From assembly GCA_900543485.1 (NCBI GenBank), contig UQRM01000004.1, positions 46,426 to 110,425 on the forward strand: a stretch of DNA of 64,000 nucleotides, written 5' to 3'. Below are positions 17,056 through 26,286 of this stretch, piece by piece. Under the pieces are notes generated by a model, which saw only the letters and a program-made list of their open reading frames with translations, was not told where the DNA came from and searched no databases. This DNA is from an uncultured Eubacterium sp. Its GTDB lineage: Bacteria > Bacillota > Clostridia > Peptostreptococcales > Anaerovoracaceae. How positions within the stretch are numbered: position 1 is the first letter of the stretch; every line of letters begins with the position of its first letter. Position numbers and translations under genes: made by a program.

Positions 17056-17778
17056 ATGAAGGTGGTTCATTGGGTCATAGGTATGATATTCTCATTTTCT
17101 CTGATAGCCGCGCTGTTGTTTACCAGCTGCGAAATAGCTATATACTCGGATTTTGACGTATATGAGAGAGAATATGAGAAATACGATGTGCTTTCGGAAC
17201 TGGATATGACCATGGATGATGCCATGTATGTCACTCATGAGATGATGGATTACCTCAGGGGTGACAGAGAGACGTTGTCGGTGGTCACAGACGTGGACGG
17301 CAAACGGCAGGATTTCTTCAATCAGCAGGACAGATTCCACATGTCTGAGGTGAGAGGACTCTTTCTGGGAGGCATGGCCATCAGGGCAGGAGCCTGCGTG
17401 TCGATGGTCGTATGCATTATCCTGCTCCTGTTGATGAAAGCAGATGTCAGGAGGATATTACCGTCCTCATATCTGATCGCGCTGGCAGCGGTGGGACTGT
17501 CCCTGGCAGTGGCAGGGGTCATGGCTCTGGTGGATTTCAACGCGGTATTCGTGATGTTCCATCATCTGTTCTTCGATAATGACCTCTGGATATTCGATCC
17601 GGCGGAAGATTACATGATAAGGATGCTGCCGGAAGGGCTGTTTGCGGACATGGCCGCGAGGATAGGCGTGATATTCGCGGCAGGGCTGGTGATATCGCTG
17701 ATTTTGAGCATAGCAGCAAGGAGATCCTCGAAGTGGGATAGGAGAAGGGCGTTGCGAGAGCCGGAGGACGCGCATTGA
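17056..17778 (+). CDS. DUF1461 (TIGR01906) integral membrane protein
   Basis: 240 aa with four or five hydrophobic segments. It shows the family's conserved features: a helix at the N-terminus, an extracellular loop with the EVRGLFLGG segment after RFHMS, and FHHLFFDNDLWIFDPAEDYMIRMLPEGLF near residues 160-195. Function is unknown in the family. It follows hinT by 19 bases, probably in the same transcript. Confidence 0.82.
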   Translation: MKVVHWVIGMIFSFSLIAALLFTSCEIAIYSDFDVYEREYEKYDVLSELDMTMDDAMYVTHEMMDYLRGDRETLSVVTDVDGKRQDFFNQQDRFHMSEVRGLFLGGMAIRAGACVSMVVCIILLLLMKADVRRILPSSYLIALAAVGLSLAVAGVMALVDFNAVFVMFHHLFFDNDLWIFDPAEDYMIRMLPEGLFADMAARIGVIFAAGLVISLILSIAARRSSKWDRRRALREPEDAH

Positions 17779-17829
17779 AAAAGCGCCGGCACATCAATGA
17801 TGGACAGGCGCGTTAAAAGTCCGGATATA

Positions 17830-18684
17830 TCAAAGTAGTTTGAGATTTTTAAGGGAAAGGTCGAGGATGGGAGCTGAATGAGTAAGCGCGCCGCTGGAGA
17901 TGTAGTCTACACCGATGTCGGCCAGCTGTTTGATATTCTCTCTTGTCACGTTGCCGGAGCATTCCGTCACGGCTTTTCCTTTTGCCATTTCTACGGCTTT
18001 TCGCATGTCGTCGACAGACATGTTGTCCAGCATTATTATCTCCGCTCCGGCATCGATGGCCTCCCGGACCATCTGCAGGTTTTCCGTTTCAACTTCTATC
18101 TTTATTACGAAGGGAGCATATCGGCGGGCCATTTGTATGGCCTGAGTGATACCGCCGGCGGCGTTTATATGGTTGTCCTTAAGCATGACGCCGTCTGACA
18201 GATTGTATCGGTGGTTATATCCTCCGCCTACCTTGACAGCGTATTTTTCAAAGATCCTCATATTAGGAGTGGTTTTGCGGGTGTCCAGCAGTTTTGTGCC
18301 GCTTCCCTCCAGGATATCAGCCAAGGATCTTGTGTAGGTGGCGATGCCGCTCATGCGCTGGAGGAAGTTGAGGGCGGTCCTTTCACCTGACAGGATGGCT
18401 CGCGCGTCTCCCGTAACTGTGGCTATGAGCTGACCTTTTGCGATGCGGTCTCCATCTTTGACGCAGGCGTCTGCAGTAGTGTCGGCATCCAGCAGCTGAA
18501 AGACGCGTCTGAAGACATCGAGTCCTGCTATAATCCCATCCTCCTTGCAGAGGAGTTGAGCGGAAGCGCGGCGCGGTTCTTTTATTACTGAATTGGTGGA
18601 GATATCCTCGGAGGATATGTCTTCCCTAAGAGCCGCCTGTATGAGGTGATCCATATTGTTTTTCATCGTTATATCGTTTATCAT
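17830..18684 (-). CDS. nadC: Nicotinate-nucleotide diphosphorylase (quinolinate phosphoribosyltransferase)
   Basis: 284 aa. It forms nicotinate mononucleotide from quinolinate and PRPP, the last step of de novo NAD precursor synthesis here. Motifs are LSGERTALNFLQRMSGIAT, LLDTRKTTPNMR, KVGGGYNHR and the barrel segment IKIEVETENL. The start overlaps the nadB stop (ATGA), with AAAGGAG upstream. Third gene of the nadA-nadB-nadC operon. Confidence 0.96.
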   Translation of the reverse strand: MINDITMKNNMDHLIQAALREDISSEDISTNSVIKEPRRASAQLLCKEDGIIAGLDVFRRVFQLLDADTTADACVKDGDRIAKGQLIATVTGDARAILSGERTALNFLQRMSGIATYTRSLADILEGSGTKLLDTRKTTPNMRIFEKYAVKVGGGYNHRYNLSDGVMLKDNHINAAGGITQAIQMARRYAPFVIKIEVETENLQMVREAIDAGAEIIMLDNMSVDDMRKAVEMAKGKAVTECSGNVTRENIKQLADIGVDYISSGALTHSAPILDLSLKNLKLL

Positions 18685-20018
18685 GCTGACTCCTTTTTAT
18701 CGTTTTCTATAGCTGTGAGTATTTTTTCCTTATTGTCCTTCATATATTTTTCTTTATCGCTGTATCTGTCAAGCTCCAGGTCGTATATATCGGAAAGCTG
18801 CTCTGTGGTCATGTCCAGGAATTGAGTGTAGCGGTCTGTCCCGTCCGCGCCATCCGTGCGGCTTTTCGTGATGTGGATCGCGGCGCTTCTGGCGAAGACG
18901 AGGCTTTCCAGAAGTGAATTGCTGGCAAGTCTGTTGGCTCCATGGACTCCGTTGCAGCACGTTTCGCCGGATGCGTAAAGATGATCCATGGATGTGTGAC
19001 TGTTGAGATCGACATCTACACCGCCCATGAAGTAGTGCTGGGCGGGAACGACAGGGATCCATTCCCGGGTGATATCGTAGCCATGCTCCAGACATTTGCT
19101 GTAGATGTTAGGAAAGCGTTTCTTTACATCTACATCCTTTATGGTGAGAAAGGACAGCCAGACGTGATCCGTACCGTCCTTTTCCATCTGACGGAATATG
19201 GCATTGGATACCACGTCTCTTGGCAGCAGTTCGTCGATGAAACGATCTCCGTCTTTGCCGTAGAGCTGCGCACCCTCTCCACGTACTGATTCCGATATGA
19301 GAAAGCGCCTGTCTTCATCTTTTGAAAAGAGCGTGGTGGGATGTATCTGGATGTAGCTGATGTTTTTGAGCTTTATATTCCTCCTGAGAGAAATGGCCAG
19401 CGCATCTCCCGTCAGGTGGGCGAAATTTGTCGAGTTGTCGTATATCCCGCCTATCCCTCCGCAGGCCCACATGACGTTGTCGGCGAAGACAGCTTCCAGC
19501 TGTCCCTCCTGAGAAGCCATGAGGATGCCGTCGCAGCATCCATTCCGGCAGAGTATGTCCAGCATGGTCGTATGGGTGAGGATCGTTATGTTATTTTTTT
19601 CTTTTACCCGGTTCAGAAGCTTGCTGGTGATCTCCTGTCCGGTTATATCCTCGTGGTACAGTATCCTGTTGGTGGAATGAGCGCCTTCCCTGGTGAAGGC
19701 CAGGTGACCGGAATCCTTTTGAAATTCCACGCCGTATCCTATCAGTTCCCCGATGACGTCCCGGGAGCTTCGTATCATGAAGTCGACGGATTCGGCTCTG
19801 TTTTCATAGTGGCCGGCCCTCATGGTATCTTCGAAGAAGCTGTCATAATCGTCTTCGTCCTTCAGGACGCATATGCCGCCCTGAGCCAGGAAGGAATCGC
19901 TTTCTTCCAGGTCTCCTTTTGTTATCATCAGGATATCCATGTCATCGGGAAGGTGGAGGGCGGTGAAACATCCGGCTACACCGGTGCCGACGATGATGAT
20001 ATCGTATTTGTTTTTCAT
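18681..20018 (-). CDS. nadB: L-aspartate oxidase
   Basis: 445 aa. This FAD enzyme oxidises L-aspartate to iminoaspartate, passed to NadA. The FAD fold starts with IIVGTGVAGCFTALHL; SLAQGGI-like LAQGGICVLKDEDDYDSFFEDTM follows; SESVRGEGAQLY and HYFMGGVDVDLNSHT are substrate/FAD segments. It is shorter than the roughly 530-aa proteobacterial form because the C-terminal helical domain is reduced, as in many Clostridia. In anaerobes fumarate probably serves as electron acceptor. Second gene of the nad operon. Confidence 0.95.
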   Translation of the reverse strand: MKNKYDIIIVGTGVAGCFTALHLPDDMDILMITKGDLEESDSFLAQGGICVLKDEDDYDSFFEDTMRAGHYENRAESVDFMIRSSRDVIGELIGYGVEFQKDSGHLAFTREGAHSTNRILYHEDITGQEITSKLLNRVKEKNNITILTHTTMLDILCRNGCCDGILMASQEGQLEAVFADNVMWACGGIGGIYDNSTNFAHLTGDALAISLRRNIKLKNISYIQIHPTTLFSKDEDRRFLISESVRGEGAQLYGKDGDRFIDELLPRDVVSNAIFRQMEKDGTDHVWLSFLTIKDVDVKKRFPNIYSKCLEHGYDITREWIPVVPAQHYFMGGVDVDLNSHTSMDHLYASGETCCNGVHGANRLASNSLLESLVFARSAAIHITKSRTDGADGTDRYTQFLDMTTEQLSDIYDLELDRYSDKEKYMKDNKEKILTAIENDKKESA

Positions 20019-20054
20019 GACAGTTAACGCCTTCTTTCTATCTGATATGTATGA

Positions 20055-20963
20055 TCATATGGACAGCTCGAGCATTCTTTCCATAGGCTTACGGGCAGCT
20101 TCCGCCAGGGCTTTATCCATGGAAATGCCCTCATTGTCGTTTTCCAGGACTGAGATGATATTATCCAGGGTTATCTTTTTCATACCGGAGCATATCTGGG
20201 GAGGTTCGGTGGTGAAGAATTCTTTGTCGGGATTGTTTTTCCTCAGTTCATAGAGGACGCCCGCTTCGGTCAATACTATGAATTGACTGCTGCCGCTCTT
20301 CGCCGCGTGATTTATGATACCGGAGGTGCTTCCGACATAGTCTGCCAGAGCCAGGACTTCCGGCCGTGATTCGGGGTGAGCCATGACGATGGCCGCCGGA
20401 TATCTTTTCTTCAACGCGGATACCTCTTCCTTCGTCACGTTATGGTGGACATGGCAGAATCCGTCGTTGAATATGAAGTCCTTTTCGGGAAGCTGCTCCG
20501 CGATGAAATGAGCCAGGTTTGTATCGGGGATAAAATAGATGTTCCTGTTGGGCAGAGAGCTTACTATTTTGAGGGCGTTGGATGATGTGACGCATACGTC
20601 GCTGCAGGCCTTAAGCTCCGCAGTCGAGTTCACATAACAGACGACAGCCACATCGTCATACTTTTGCCTGATGGCCTGTATCTTATCAGCATCGGCCATG
20701 TGAGCCATAGGGCAGTCGGCGGTCATGTCCGGAAGGAGGACTCTCTTTTCCGGATTGAGGATCTTTGCGCTTTCTCCCATGAACGAGACACCGCAAAGCA
20801 CTATGGTGTCGGCGGTCACTTTTGTGGCTGTTTCACTGAGATAGTAGGAATCGCCTACATAGTCTGCCAGCTGCTGTATTTCGTCGGCCACATAGTAGTG
20901 AGCCATGATGACCGCGTTTTTTTCTTTTTTGAGCGCTTCTATCTTATTGATTTTTTCATTCAT
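20055..20963 (-). CDS. nadA: Quinolinate synthase
   Basis: 302 aa. It condenses iminoaspartate with dihydroxyacetone phosphate using a [4Fe-4S] cluster held by three cysteines: LCGVSFMGESAKIL, SDVCVTSSNA and PQICSGMKK. It begins MNEKINKIEALKKEKNAVIMAHYY, the usual N-terminus. I chose ATG at 20963 with AGGAG upstream over an in-frame start at 21041 that would overlap the promoter. First gene of the operon. Confidence 0.96.
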   Translation of the reverse strand: MNEKINKIEALKKEKNAVIMAHYYVADEIQQLADYVGDSYYLSETATKVTADTIVLCGVSFMGESAKILNPEKRVLLPDMTADCPMAHMADADKIQAIRQKYDDVAVVCYVNSTAELKACSDVCVTSSNALKIVSSLPNRNIYFIPDTNLAHFIAEQLPEKDFIFNDGFCHVHHNVTKEEVSALKKRYPAAIVMAHPESRPEVLALADYVGSTSGIINHAAKSGSSQFIVLTEAGVLYELRKNNPDKEFFTTEPPQICSGMKKITLDNIISVLENDNEGISMDKALAEAARKPMERMLELSI

Positions 20964-21031
20964 TTTCAAACTCCTTTGCTGTGCCGTACCAGTCGTGTGC
21001 CGGTCGGTGAGCTGTATGTCAAATTGTATTG

Positions 21032-21060
21032 AGTATAACATTTTTGACGAAATTTAACAA
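21032..21060 (-). promoter_or_regulatory. Promoter of nadABC
   Basis: On the minus strand TTGTTA, 17-bp spacer, TATACT, about 70 bp upstream of nadA. The 12-bp palindrome AGACATTTGTCT lies directly upstream (about 21,060-21,071) and could be a regulator site. Confidence 0.6.
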
Positions 21061-21161
21061 GACAAATGTCTTTTATAGTGTCATGACATATCGAGGGGGG
21101 GCGGGGAGAAGAGATATGATCTGCTTCATACAGTCAGACTTGTGGAAAACCGAAGGTCTTG

Positions 21162-21190
21162 TTGTAATCCGGCGCTTACAGTGGTATCAT
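21162..21190 (+). promoter_or_regulatory. Promoter of the gene at 21,231
   Basis: TTGTAA (21162-21167), 17-bp spacer, TATCAT (21185-21190), 40 bp upstream of the start. Confidence 0.5.
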
Positions 21191-21230
21191 GTATACATAA
21201 GGATAAAAGTTGAACGGGAGGAGGATCGAG

Positions 21231-21710
21231 ATGGATCTCAGAAGCTCTAAAGAATTCCCTTTTTCTGCGGAAACGGCATGGAAGGCGCTTCATCAGACGA
21301 GTCGGCTCGATGTCGAGCCGGGAACGGTCATAAAAGATATCTCCGAGACTGAGTGGGAAACTTACAATAGTGAGACGGGTTCTCAAACGAAATATGTCGC
21401 TGAGTTTGATGACGAAAACAGACGAGTTACCATCGAGGGCGCCAGCAATAAGAAGAGCAACCATGACTTCATATACCTGACACTGAAGGAAATCGCGGAA
21501 GAACGTGTGGAACTGATCCTTGAGATAGAGATAAATACAGGAACACATTTCCTCGCGAAAGCTTTGGGAGCGATGATCGCGAAACCGGCTCAGGAGATAA
21601 TTTCCCGTCACATCTATCAGAATTTCGAGGCGTTATGTACCGGAGCGGGGACGAGGACTATGTCATCTGATGATTTGAAAGCAGAGGCAGCAAAAGTGTA
21701 TAAGAAGTGA
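21231..21710 (+). CDS. Uncharacterised cytosolic protein, possibly START-like
   Basis: 159 aa, no signal peptide or membrane segment. It starts after GGGAGGAGGATC; an upstream TTG in the same frame overlaps that site and is unlikely. The layout (SSKEFPFSAETAWKALHQTS, then long alternating strands and a C-terminal helix ending with Lys-rich VYKK) would suit an SRPBCC/START-like fold, but this is only a resemblance and I do not recognise a named family. It has its own promoter and stands between nadA, which is divergent, and rpsU. Confidence 0.7.
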   Translation: MDLRSSKEFPFSAETAWKALHQTSRLDVEPGTVIKDISETEWETYNSETGSQTKYVAEFDDENRRVTIEGASNKKSNHDFIYLTLKEIAEERVELILEIEINTGTHFLAKALGAMIAKPAQEIISRHIYQNFEALCTGAGTRTMSSDDLKAEAAKVYKK

Positions 21711-21841
21711 GTAGAAAGGGAAGACGGATGAGATAAAAAAATCTTGCATAAATCCCCATAAAATAGTATAATAGCAACGTTATAGGCGAGCCGTTTTTAG
21801 GTTTACAAAGATTTCTGTAAAGTCAGGAGGTGAAATGGGAA

Positions 21842-22021
21842 ATGGCACAGGTAATAGTCAGAGAAAATGAAAGCCTGGAAAGCGCTTTGAAGAGATTCAA
21901 GAGATCTTGCGCGAGAGATGGAGTTATGTCTGAACTGAGAAAGAGAGAACATTACGAAAAACCTAGCGTAAAGAGAAAGAAGAAGTCTGAAGCTGCTAGA
22001 AAGAAGGCTAAAAAGTATTAA
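21842..22021 (+). CDS. rpsU: 30S ribosomal protein S21
   Basis: 59 aa. [27 protein letters not shown] is the typical S21 start, followed by a very basic tail. ATG 21842 is chosen over a GTG four codons earlier; AGGAGGTG lies 10-17 bases upstream. Followed by yqeY, the usual Firmicute rpsU-yqeY pair. Confidence 0.97.
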   Translation: MAQVIVRENESLESALKRFKRSCARDGVMSELRKREHYEKPSVKRKKKSEAARKKAKKY

Positions 22022-22055
22022 TGGGAACAGACTTAAAAGATCAGAGGTGTTTTGA

Positions 22056-22508
22056 TTGACCTTAAAAGAAAGATTGAACGCTGACTTTAAGGAAGCGATG
22101 AAGAACAAGGAAAAGGTGCGTAAGGACACCATAAGCTTCGTAAGAGCTGCCATCAAGCAGTTCGAAGTGGATAACAGGGAAGAAATCGACGATGCCGGGA
22201 TTGCCTCCATCTTAGCCAAACAGGTGAAGATGAGAAAAGATGCCCTCGCTGATTTTGAATCGGCCGGAAGAACGGATCTCATAGAAGCCTATAACGCGGA
22301 AATCGAAGTCCTTACGGAATACATGCCTAAACAGCTTACCGATGAAGAGATAATGGATGTGATCCAGAAAACCGCGGCGGATCTGGGTATAGAGAAAGGC
22401 AGCGGAAAGGCATCCATGGGCAAGCTCATGGGAGCGACGATGCCTAAGGTAAAAGGCGTTGCGGACGGTAACAATGTAAAGGCAGCGGTAGAGCGATTCC
22501 TTGGATAG
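22056..22508 (+). CDS. yqeY: GatB/YqeY domain protein
   Basis: 150 aa. It resembles the C-terminal tail of GatB (the tRNA-dependent amidotransferase subunit), with the typical ending MGKLMGATMPKVKGVADGNNVKAAVERFLG. The start is TTG at 22056, six bases after AGAGGTG; no ATG fits. Its role is unknown in detail, probably tRNA-linked. A weak imperfect hairpin with T-run (about 22,533-22,568) may end the rpsU-yqeY transcript. Confidence 0.9.
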   Translation: MTLKERLNADFKEAMKNKEKVRKDTISFVRAAIKQFEVDNREEIDDAGIASILAKQVKMRKDALADFESAGRTDLIEAYNAEIEVLTEYMPKQLTDEEIMDVIQKTAADLGIEKGSGKASMGKLMGATMPKVKGVADGNNVKAAVERFLG

Positions 22509-22648
22509 CGATGACATATGGACAGGATCAAAGAGCGATGCTGATTGAAAGATATCGGCACCGCTTTTTTGTATAAAGAAAACCCGGTTTTTATCGGCTC
22601 TGTGAGGATCGAAAATACTGCGGCAATCGGGTCTTATCGGTTTTTTAC

Positions 22649-22824
22649 CTATATTTTACTTTTTTTATTGAATGTAGATAAAATTTTCAACGTTCGTGGT
22701 CTCTCATGACCATGACGAGTCCATTAAAGCCGGCAAAAGGCCACCCCGGCCCTTTACATAAAAAGTCCGGATTGCTCAACCCCATTGGATTTTAGCTACA
22801 TTTTTCTTTTTTCGTGAAATGTAG
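22649..22824. repeat. Pair of similar 29-nt hairpins in a gene-free region
   Basis: The 445 bases between yqeY and ygiQ hold no credible gene. Two related hairpins, 22649-22677 (CTATATT ... AATGTAG) and 22796-22824 (CTACATTT ... AAATGTAG), have the same length and a T-rich loop containing CTTTTTT. Between them is GC-rich sequence with several GGCC/CCGG stretches. They differ in sequence from the 34-nt elements elsewhere. Confidence 0.5.
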
Positions 22825-22956
22825 GTACTTTTGCTGTTGGCTGTGGGATCAGCGTGAGAAGCTTTGGAGCTGCCTGCGTAAAAACGCCAGTTGACATTGC
22901 CTGATGGAAGTGACACAATTATCCTATATATGTAGCGAGGGCAGGAAAGTCAGGTG

Positions 22957-24732
22957 ATGGATTTGTTTTTACCGATAGATAAAAGAGATATGGAAGCGAG
23001 GGGATGGGAGCAGGCTGATTTCGTCCTGGTGACGGGAGACGCTTATGTGGATCATCCGTCTTTCGGTACGGCCATCATAAGCAGATTGTTGGAGTCTCAT
23101 GGCTTCAAGGTGGCGATACTGGCTCAGCCGGGATGGAAGGACTCTTCGGATTTTAAACGGTTCGGCAAGCCCAGGCTTGGCTTCCTTATCAATAGCGGCA
23201 ATGTGGATTCCATGGTAAACCACTATTCTGTCTTCAGACACAGGAGAAAGCGGGATGTTTATTCACCGGGCGGCAAGGCGGGCAGGCGGCCCGACAGGGC
23301 AGTCATCGTTTACTGCAACAGGGCCAGGGAGGCATACAAGGATGTGCCTGTGATAATAGGTGGTCTGGAGGCCAGCCTCAGGAGGCTGGGCCATTATGAT
23401 TACTGGGACGATAAGGTAAGGCGTTCCATAATGATGGACTCCCGGGCCGATATACTGATTTATGGGATGGGTGAACGGGCCATGGTGGAGATCGCTGAAG
23501 CGCTGGATGCCGGGATAGATGTCAGGGATATTACGTGGATAAATGGGACTTGTGTACGGATGAAAGACCCGGGCATCCAGGAGGACGATGTGATCCTGCC
23601 GGATTTCCGGGATATCGTCTCGTCCAAAGAGGAATATTGCCGCAGTTTTGCGATGCAGTACAGAAGCAACGACGCTGTGACAGGAACCCGGCTCATAGAG
23701 AAGTATGACGGAAGCAATTTCGTAGTGCAGAATCCGCCTCAGCCGCCGTTGGAAAGGGATGAATTGGACGAGCTGTACAGTCTGGACTATATGAGGGATT
23801 ATCATCCATGCTATGAGAAGGACGGCGGCATCCCGGCCATAGAAGAGGTGAAGTTCAGCATAACGGCCAACAGAGGTTGTTTTGGCGGCTGCGCGTTCTG
23901 CGCTATAACATATCATCAGGGCAGGGAGGTCAGGAGCCGCAGTCAGGAGTCCATAGTGGAGGAAGTGAGAAAGCTGACAAAGATGAAGGGGTTCAAAGGA
24001 TATATCCACGACGTGGGAGGCCCTACAGCCAATTTCCGCCATCCATCATGTGCCAGGCAGCGGAAACATGGTATGTGCCGCAACAGAGATTGTCTCTATC
24101 CTGAACCGTGCAGGCAGTTGGATACAGATCATGAAGAGTATCTGCGGGTCCTGAAAGCTGTTCGTAACGCAGAGGGCGTCAAAAAGGTATTCATAAGATC
24201 AGGGATAAGGTACGACTACCTGTTAGCTGATGGGAACGACCGATTCATGGAGGAGCTATGCAGCTATCACGTCAGCGGGATACTTAAGGTGGCGCCGGAG
24301 CACGTATCACAGCGGGTGCTGAAAAACATGAGAAAACCTCCTATAGAGGTGTTTGAACGGTTCGGGAAGATATATCGGGAAACAAACAGGAGACTCGGGA
24401 AGAAGCAGTATATGCTCCCTTATTTCATATCATCCCATCCGGGGAGCAGTCTGGAGGACGCCATAGAGCTGGCGCTGTACATGAAGAAGACGGGATTCGT
24501 CCCCGATCAGGTACAGGACTTCTATCCGACACCAGGGACGCTGGCCACATGCATGTATTATACGGAGAGAGACCCATTCACCATGGAAAAGGTGTATGTA
24601 GCTAAGGACGTCGAGGAAAAGCGGATGCAGAGGGCATTGATGCATTTCAATAAGAAGGAGAACAGGGAAACGGTGAAGAAGGCGCTGAAAAAAGCAGGGC
24701 GCCAGGATCTTATGGGGGTGCTGCTCAAATGA
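22957..24732 (+). CDS. YgiQ-family radical SAM protein
   Basis: 591 aa from ATG 22957 (a GTG lies one codon earlier). The N-terminal half is the YgiQ-specific region (FVLVTGDAYVDHPSFGTAIISRLLESHGFKVAIL, B12-binding-like). The radical-SAM core starts with NRGCFGGCAFCAITYHQGR near residue 310, and PCRQLDTDHEEYLRVLK and KVAPEHVSQRVL are further family motifs. Function is unknown; homologues are widespread. TTGACA at about 22,891 may be part of its promoter. Its stop overlaps the methyltransferase start (ATGA). Confidence 0.93.
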   Translation: MDLFLPIDKRDMEARGWEQADFVLVTGDAYVDHPSFGTAIISRLLESHGFKVAILAQPGWKDSSDFKRFGKPRLGFLINSGNVDSMVNHYSVFRHRRKRDVYSPGGKAGRRPDRAVIVYCNRAREAYKDVPVIIGGLEASLRRLGHYDYWDDKVRRSIMMDSRADILIYGMGERAMVEIAEALDAGIDVRDITWINGTCVRMKDPGIQEDDVILPDFRDIVSSKEEYCRSFAMQYRSNDAVTGTRLIEKYDGSNFVVQNPPQPPLERDELDELYSLDYMRDYHPCYEKDGGIPAIEEVKFSITANRGCFGGCAFCAITYHQGREVRSRSQESIVEEVRKLTKMKGFKGYIHDVGGPTANFRHPSCARQRKHGMCRNRDCLYPEPCRQLDTDHEEYLRVLKAVRNAEGVKKVFIRSGIRYDYLLADGNDRFMEELCSYHVSGILKVAPEHVSQRVLKNMRKPPIEVFERFGKIYRETNRRLGKKQYMLPYFISSHPGSSLEDAIELALYMKKTGFVPDQVQDFYPTPGTLATCMYYTERDPFTMEKVYVAKDVEEKRMQRALMHFNKKENRETVKKALKKAGRQDLMGVLLK

Positions 24733-26117
24733 TAGGTACTGCTAGATTCGATGAGATCGGAGAAGCTTTCAGGGAAGGCTACAGACAATATGAAGAAGCC
24801 TTGTCTTCTGTCGATGGAGGGAAATTCCAGGTCTCGGAAGAATATGGAGGAGCAGCTGAAAACAGGATAGCTGTCGGAGACAATCTGCGATACATGGCGT
24901 ATCTTCTGAGAGAGGGAGCCATGGAAGGGAAAATACAGCTCATTTATGTGGATCCGCCGTTTTTTTCCAACAGCAAATACGAGGCGTCCCTCAGGCTGTG
25001 CTCCGAAAAGCTGGGGACATCAAAGGTGCTGAAGGTGGGAGCATATGACGACAGGAAGAAATCCGGGTTGGCTGGATATCTTGCCATGCTCACCGCCAGG
25101 TTTTTCATGATGAGAGACCTGCTTTCAAAATCGGGATGTTTGTGGGTCCATCTGGATTGGCATGTAGTCCACTATGTGAAAGTGATATTGGACGGTATCT
25201 TCGGGGAAGAGAATTTTATAAACGAGATAATATGGACGTATAAATCAGGCGGATCCAGCAAAAAAAGCTTCGCCAGGAAACACGATAATTTGCTGGTCTA
25301 CGCCGGAGGGGAGAAATACAAGTTCAGGCCGTTGAAGGAAAAATCCTATAACCGGGAGATGAAGCCTTACAGATTCAAAGGGGTGGAGGAATTCAGGGAT
25401 GAAAACGGATGGTATACCATGGTCAATATGAAGGATGTGTGGAGCATCGATATGGTGGGGAGGACTTCCTCCGAGCGGAACGGCTATGCTACTCAGAAGC
25501 CGGAAAAGCTGCTGTATCGCATAATAGAGGCCTGCAGCGACGAAGGTGACATATGCGCTGACTTTTTTGCAGGATCGGGAACCTTGGGAACAGTGTGTCA
25601 AAAGACCGGCAGGAACTGGATCATGTGTGACCAGAGCAGTCTGGCGGCGGCATCTCAGATAGAGCGTGTAGGCGCTTTGAAAGGCGGGAGTTTCGTCGTG
25701 GAAAGGGAGCATCGCGAAGGGTGCGATGAAGCGATGGGAAAACCGGAGGTCTCTGTGAAGTTAAAGGGCGGCGAAGGCCCGGTCGCGGTAACGCTGGACA
25801 GGTACAGACTGCCCGTCGGCGGCTTGGTGACAGCGGAGGACAGAGGCTACGGGGGCGGTGAGGTCCAGGCGGAAGTAGAGCGGTATCTGGCCGACGATCC
25901 TATGTGTCTGGTGAAGTGCTGGAGCGTGGACTGGGATCATGACGGACAGATCCACAGAGCGTCAGCTCTGCTGCCGGGGATGGAGCGGAGCTGTCAGATG
26001 GCTTGCGAGGAGGCTGCATCGAAGGCTGCGTCCGATGGAAATGGCGCCGGCAGGATCGTCAGTGTTGTCGGCTACGATGTGTTCGGAGGCCGGTTCGAGA
26101 CGGTGGCGCGGAGATAA
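24729..26117 (+). CDS. Site-specific DNA adenine methyltransferase (beta class), apparently orphan
   Basis: 462 aa. VDPPFFSN near residue 75 is the catalytic DPPF motif and ADFFAGSGTLGTV near residue 277 is the SAM-binding motif; the catalytic motif coming first defines the beta class of N6-adenine/N4-cytosine methylases (PF01555 type), with adenine favoured by DPPF. TQKPEKLLYRIIEAC is the usual segment before the SAM motif. About 150 further residues after the SAM motif have no recognised domain and may contribute to target recognition. No restriction gene is adjacent, so it may act in epigenetic regulation. It is translationally coupled to the ygiQ gene. Confidence 0.9.
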   Translation: MIGTARFDEIGEAFREGYRQYEEALSSVDGGKFQVSEEYGGAAENRIAVGDNLRYMAYLLREGAMEGKIQLIYVDPPFFSNSKYEASLRLCSEKLGTSKVLKVGAYDDRKKSGLAGYLAMLTARFFMMRDLLSKSGCLWVHLDWHVVHYVKVILDGIFGEENFINEIIWTYKSGGSSKKSFARKHDNLLVYAGGEKYKFRPLKEKSYNREMKPYRFKGVEEFRDENGWYTMVNMKDVWSIDMVGRTSSERNGYATQKPEKLLYRIIEACSDEGDICADFFAGSGTLGTVCQKTGRNWIMCDQSSLAAASQIERVGALKGGSFVVEREHREGCDEAMGKPEVSVKLKGGEGPVAVTLDRYRLPVGGLVTAEDRGYGGGEVQAEVERYLADDPMCLVKCWSVDWDHDGQIHRASALLPGMERSCQMACEEAASKAASDGNGAGRIVSVVGYDVFGGRFETVARR

Positions 26118-26187
26118 GACACAGGTGCGGGTCGTTCACGCCAAAGCGGGCCCGGAGCTTATCAAAACATGAAAAGACGAAAAAATG

Positions 26188-26227
26188 TCCTGGAGATGTG
26201 TCAAATGACATTTCCGGGATTTTTTTA
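26188..26227 (+). terminator. Terminator after the methyltransferase
   Basis: TCCTGGAGATGT (26188-26199) pairs with ACATTTCCGGGA (26208-26219), with two G-T pairs, followed by seven T. Confidence 0.8.
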
Positions 26228-26286
26228 TGACCAGGGAAAATATTGGGTCTTGATTCTAAAACTATCGTTTTTACAAGATATATATA

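Noticed and set aside
20964..21060. Riboswitch upstream of nadA.
   Set aside because: The leader is only about 65 bases after the promoter and shows no terminator or known NAD-sensing fold.
21090..21110. G-rich stretch upstream of the 21,231 gene as a phase-variation tract or quadruplex.
   Set aside because: Seven and four G interrupted by C, outside any recognisable promoter spacer; not enough separate runs for a convincing quadruplex.
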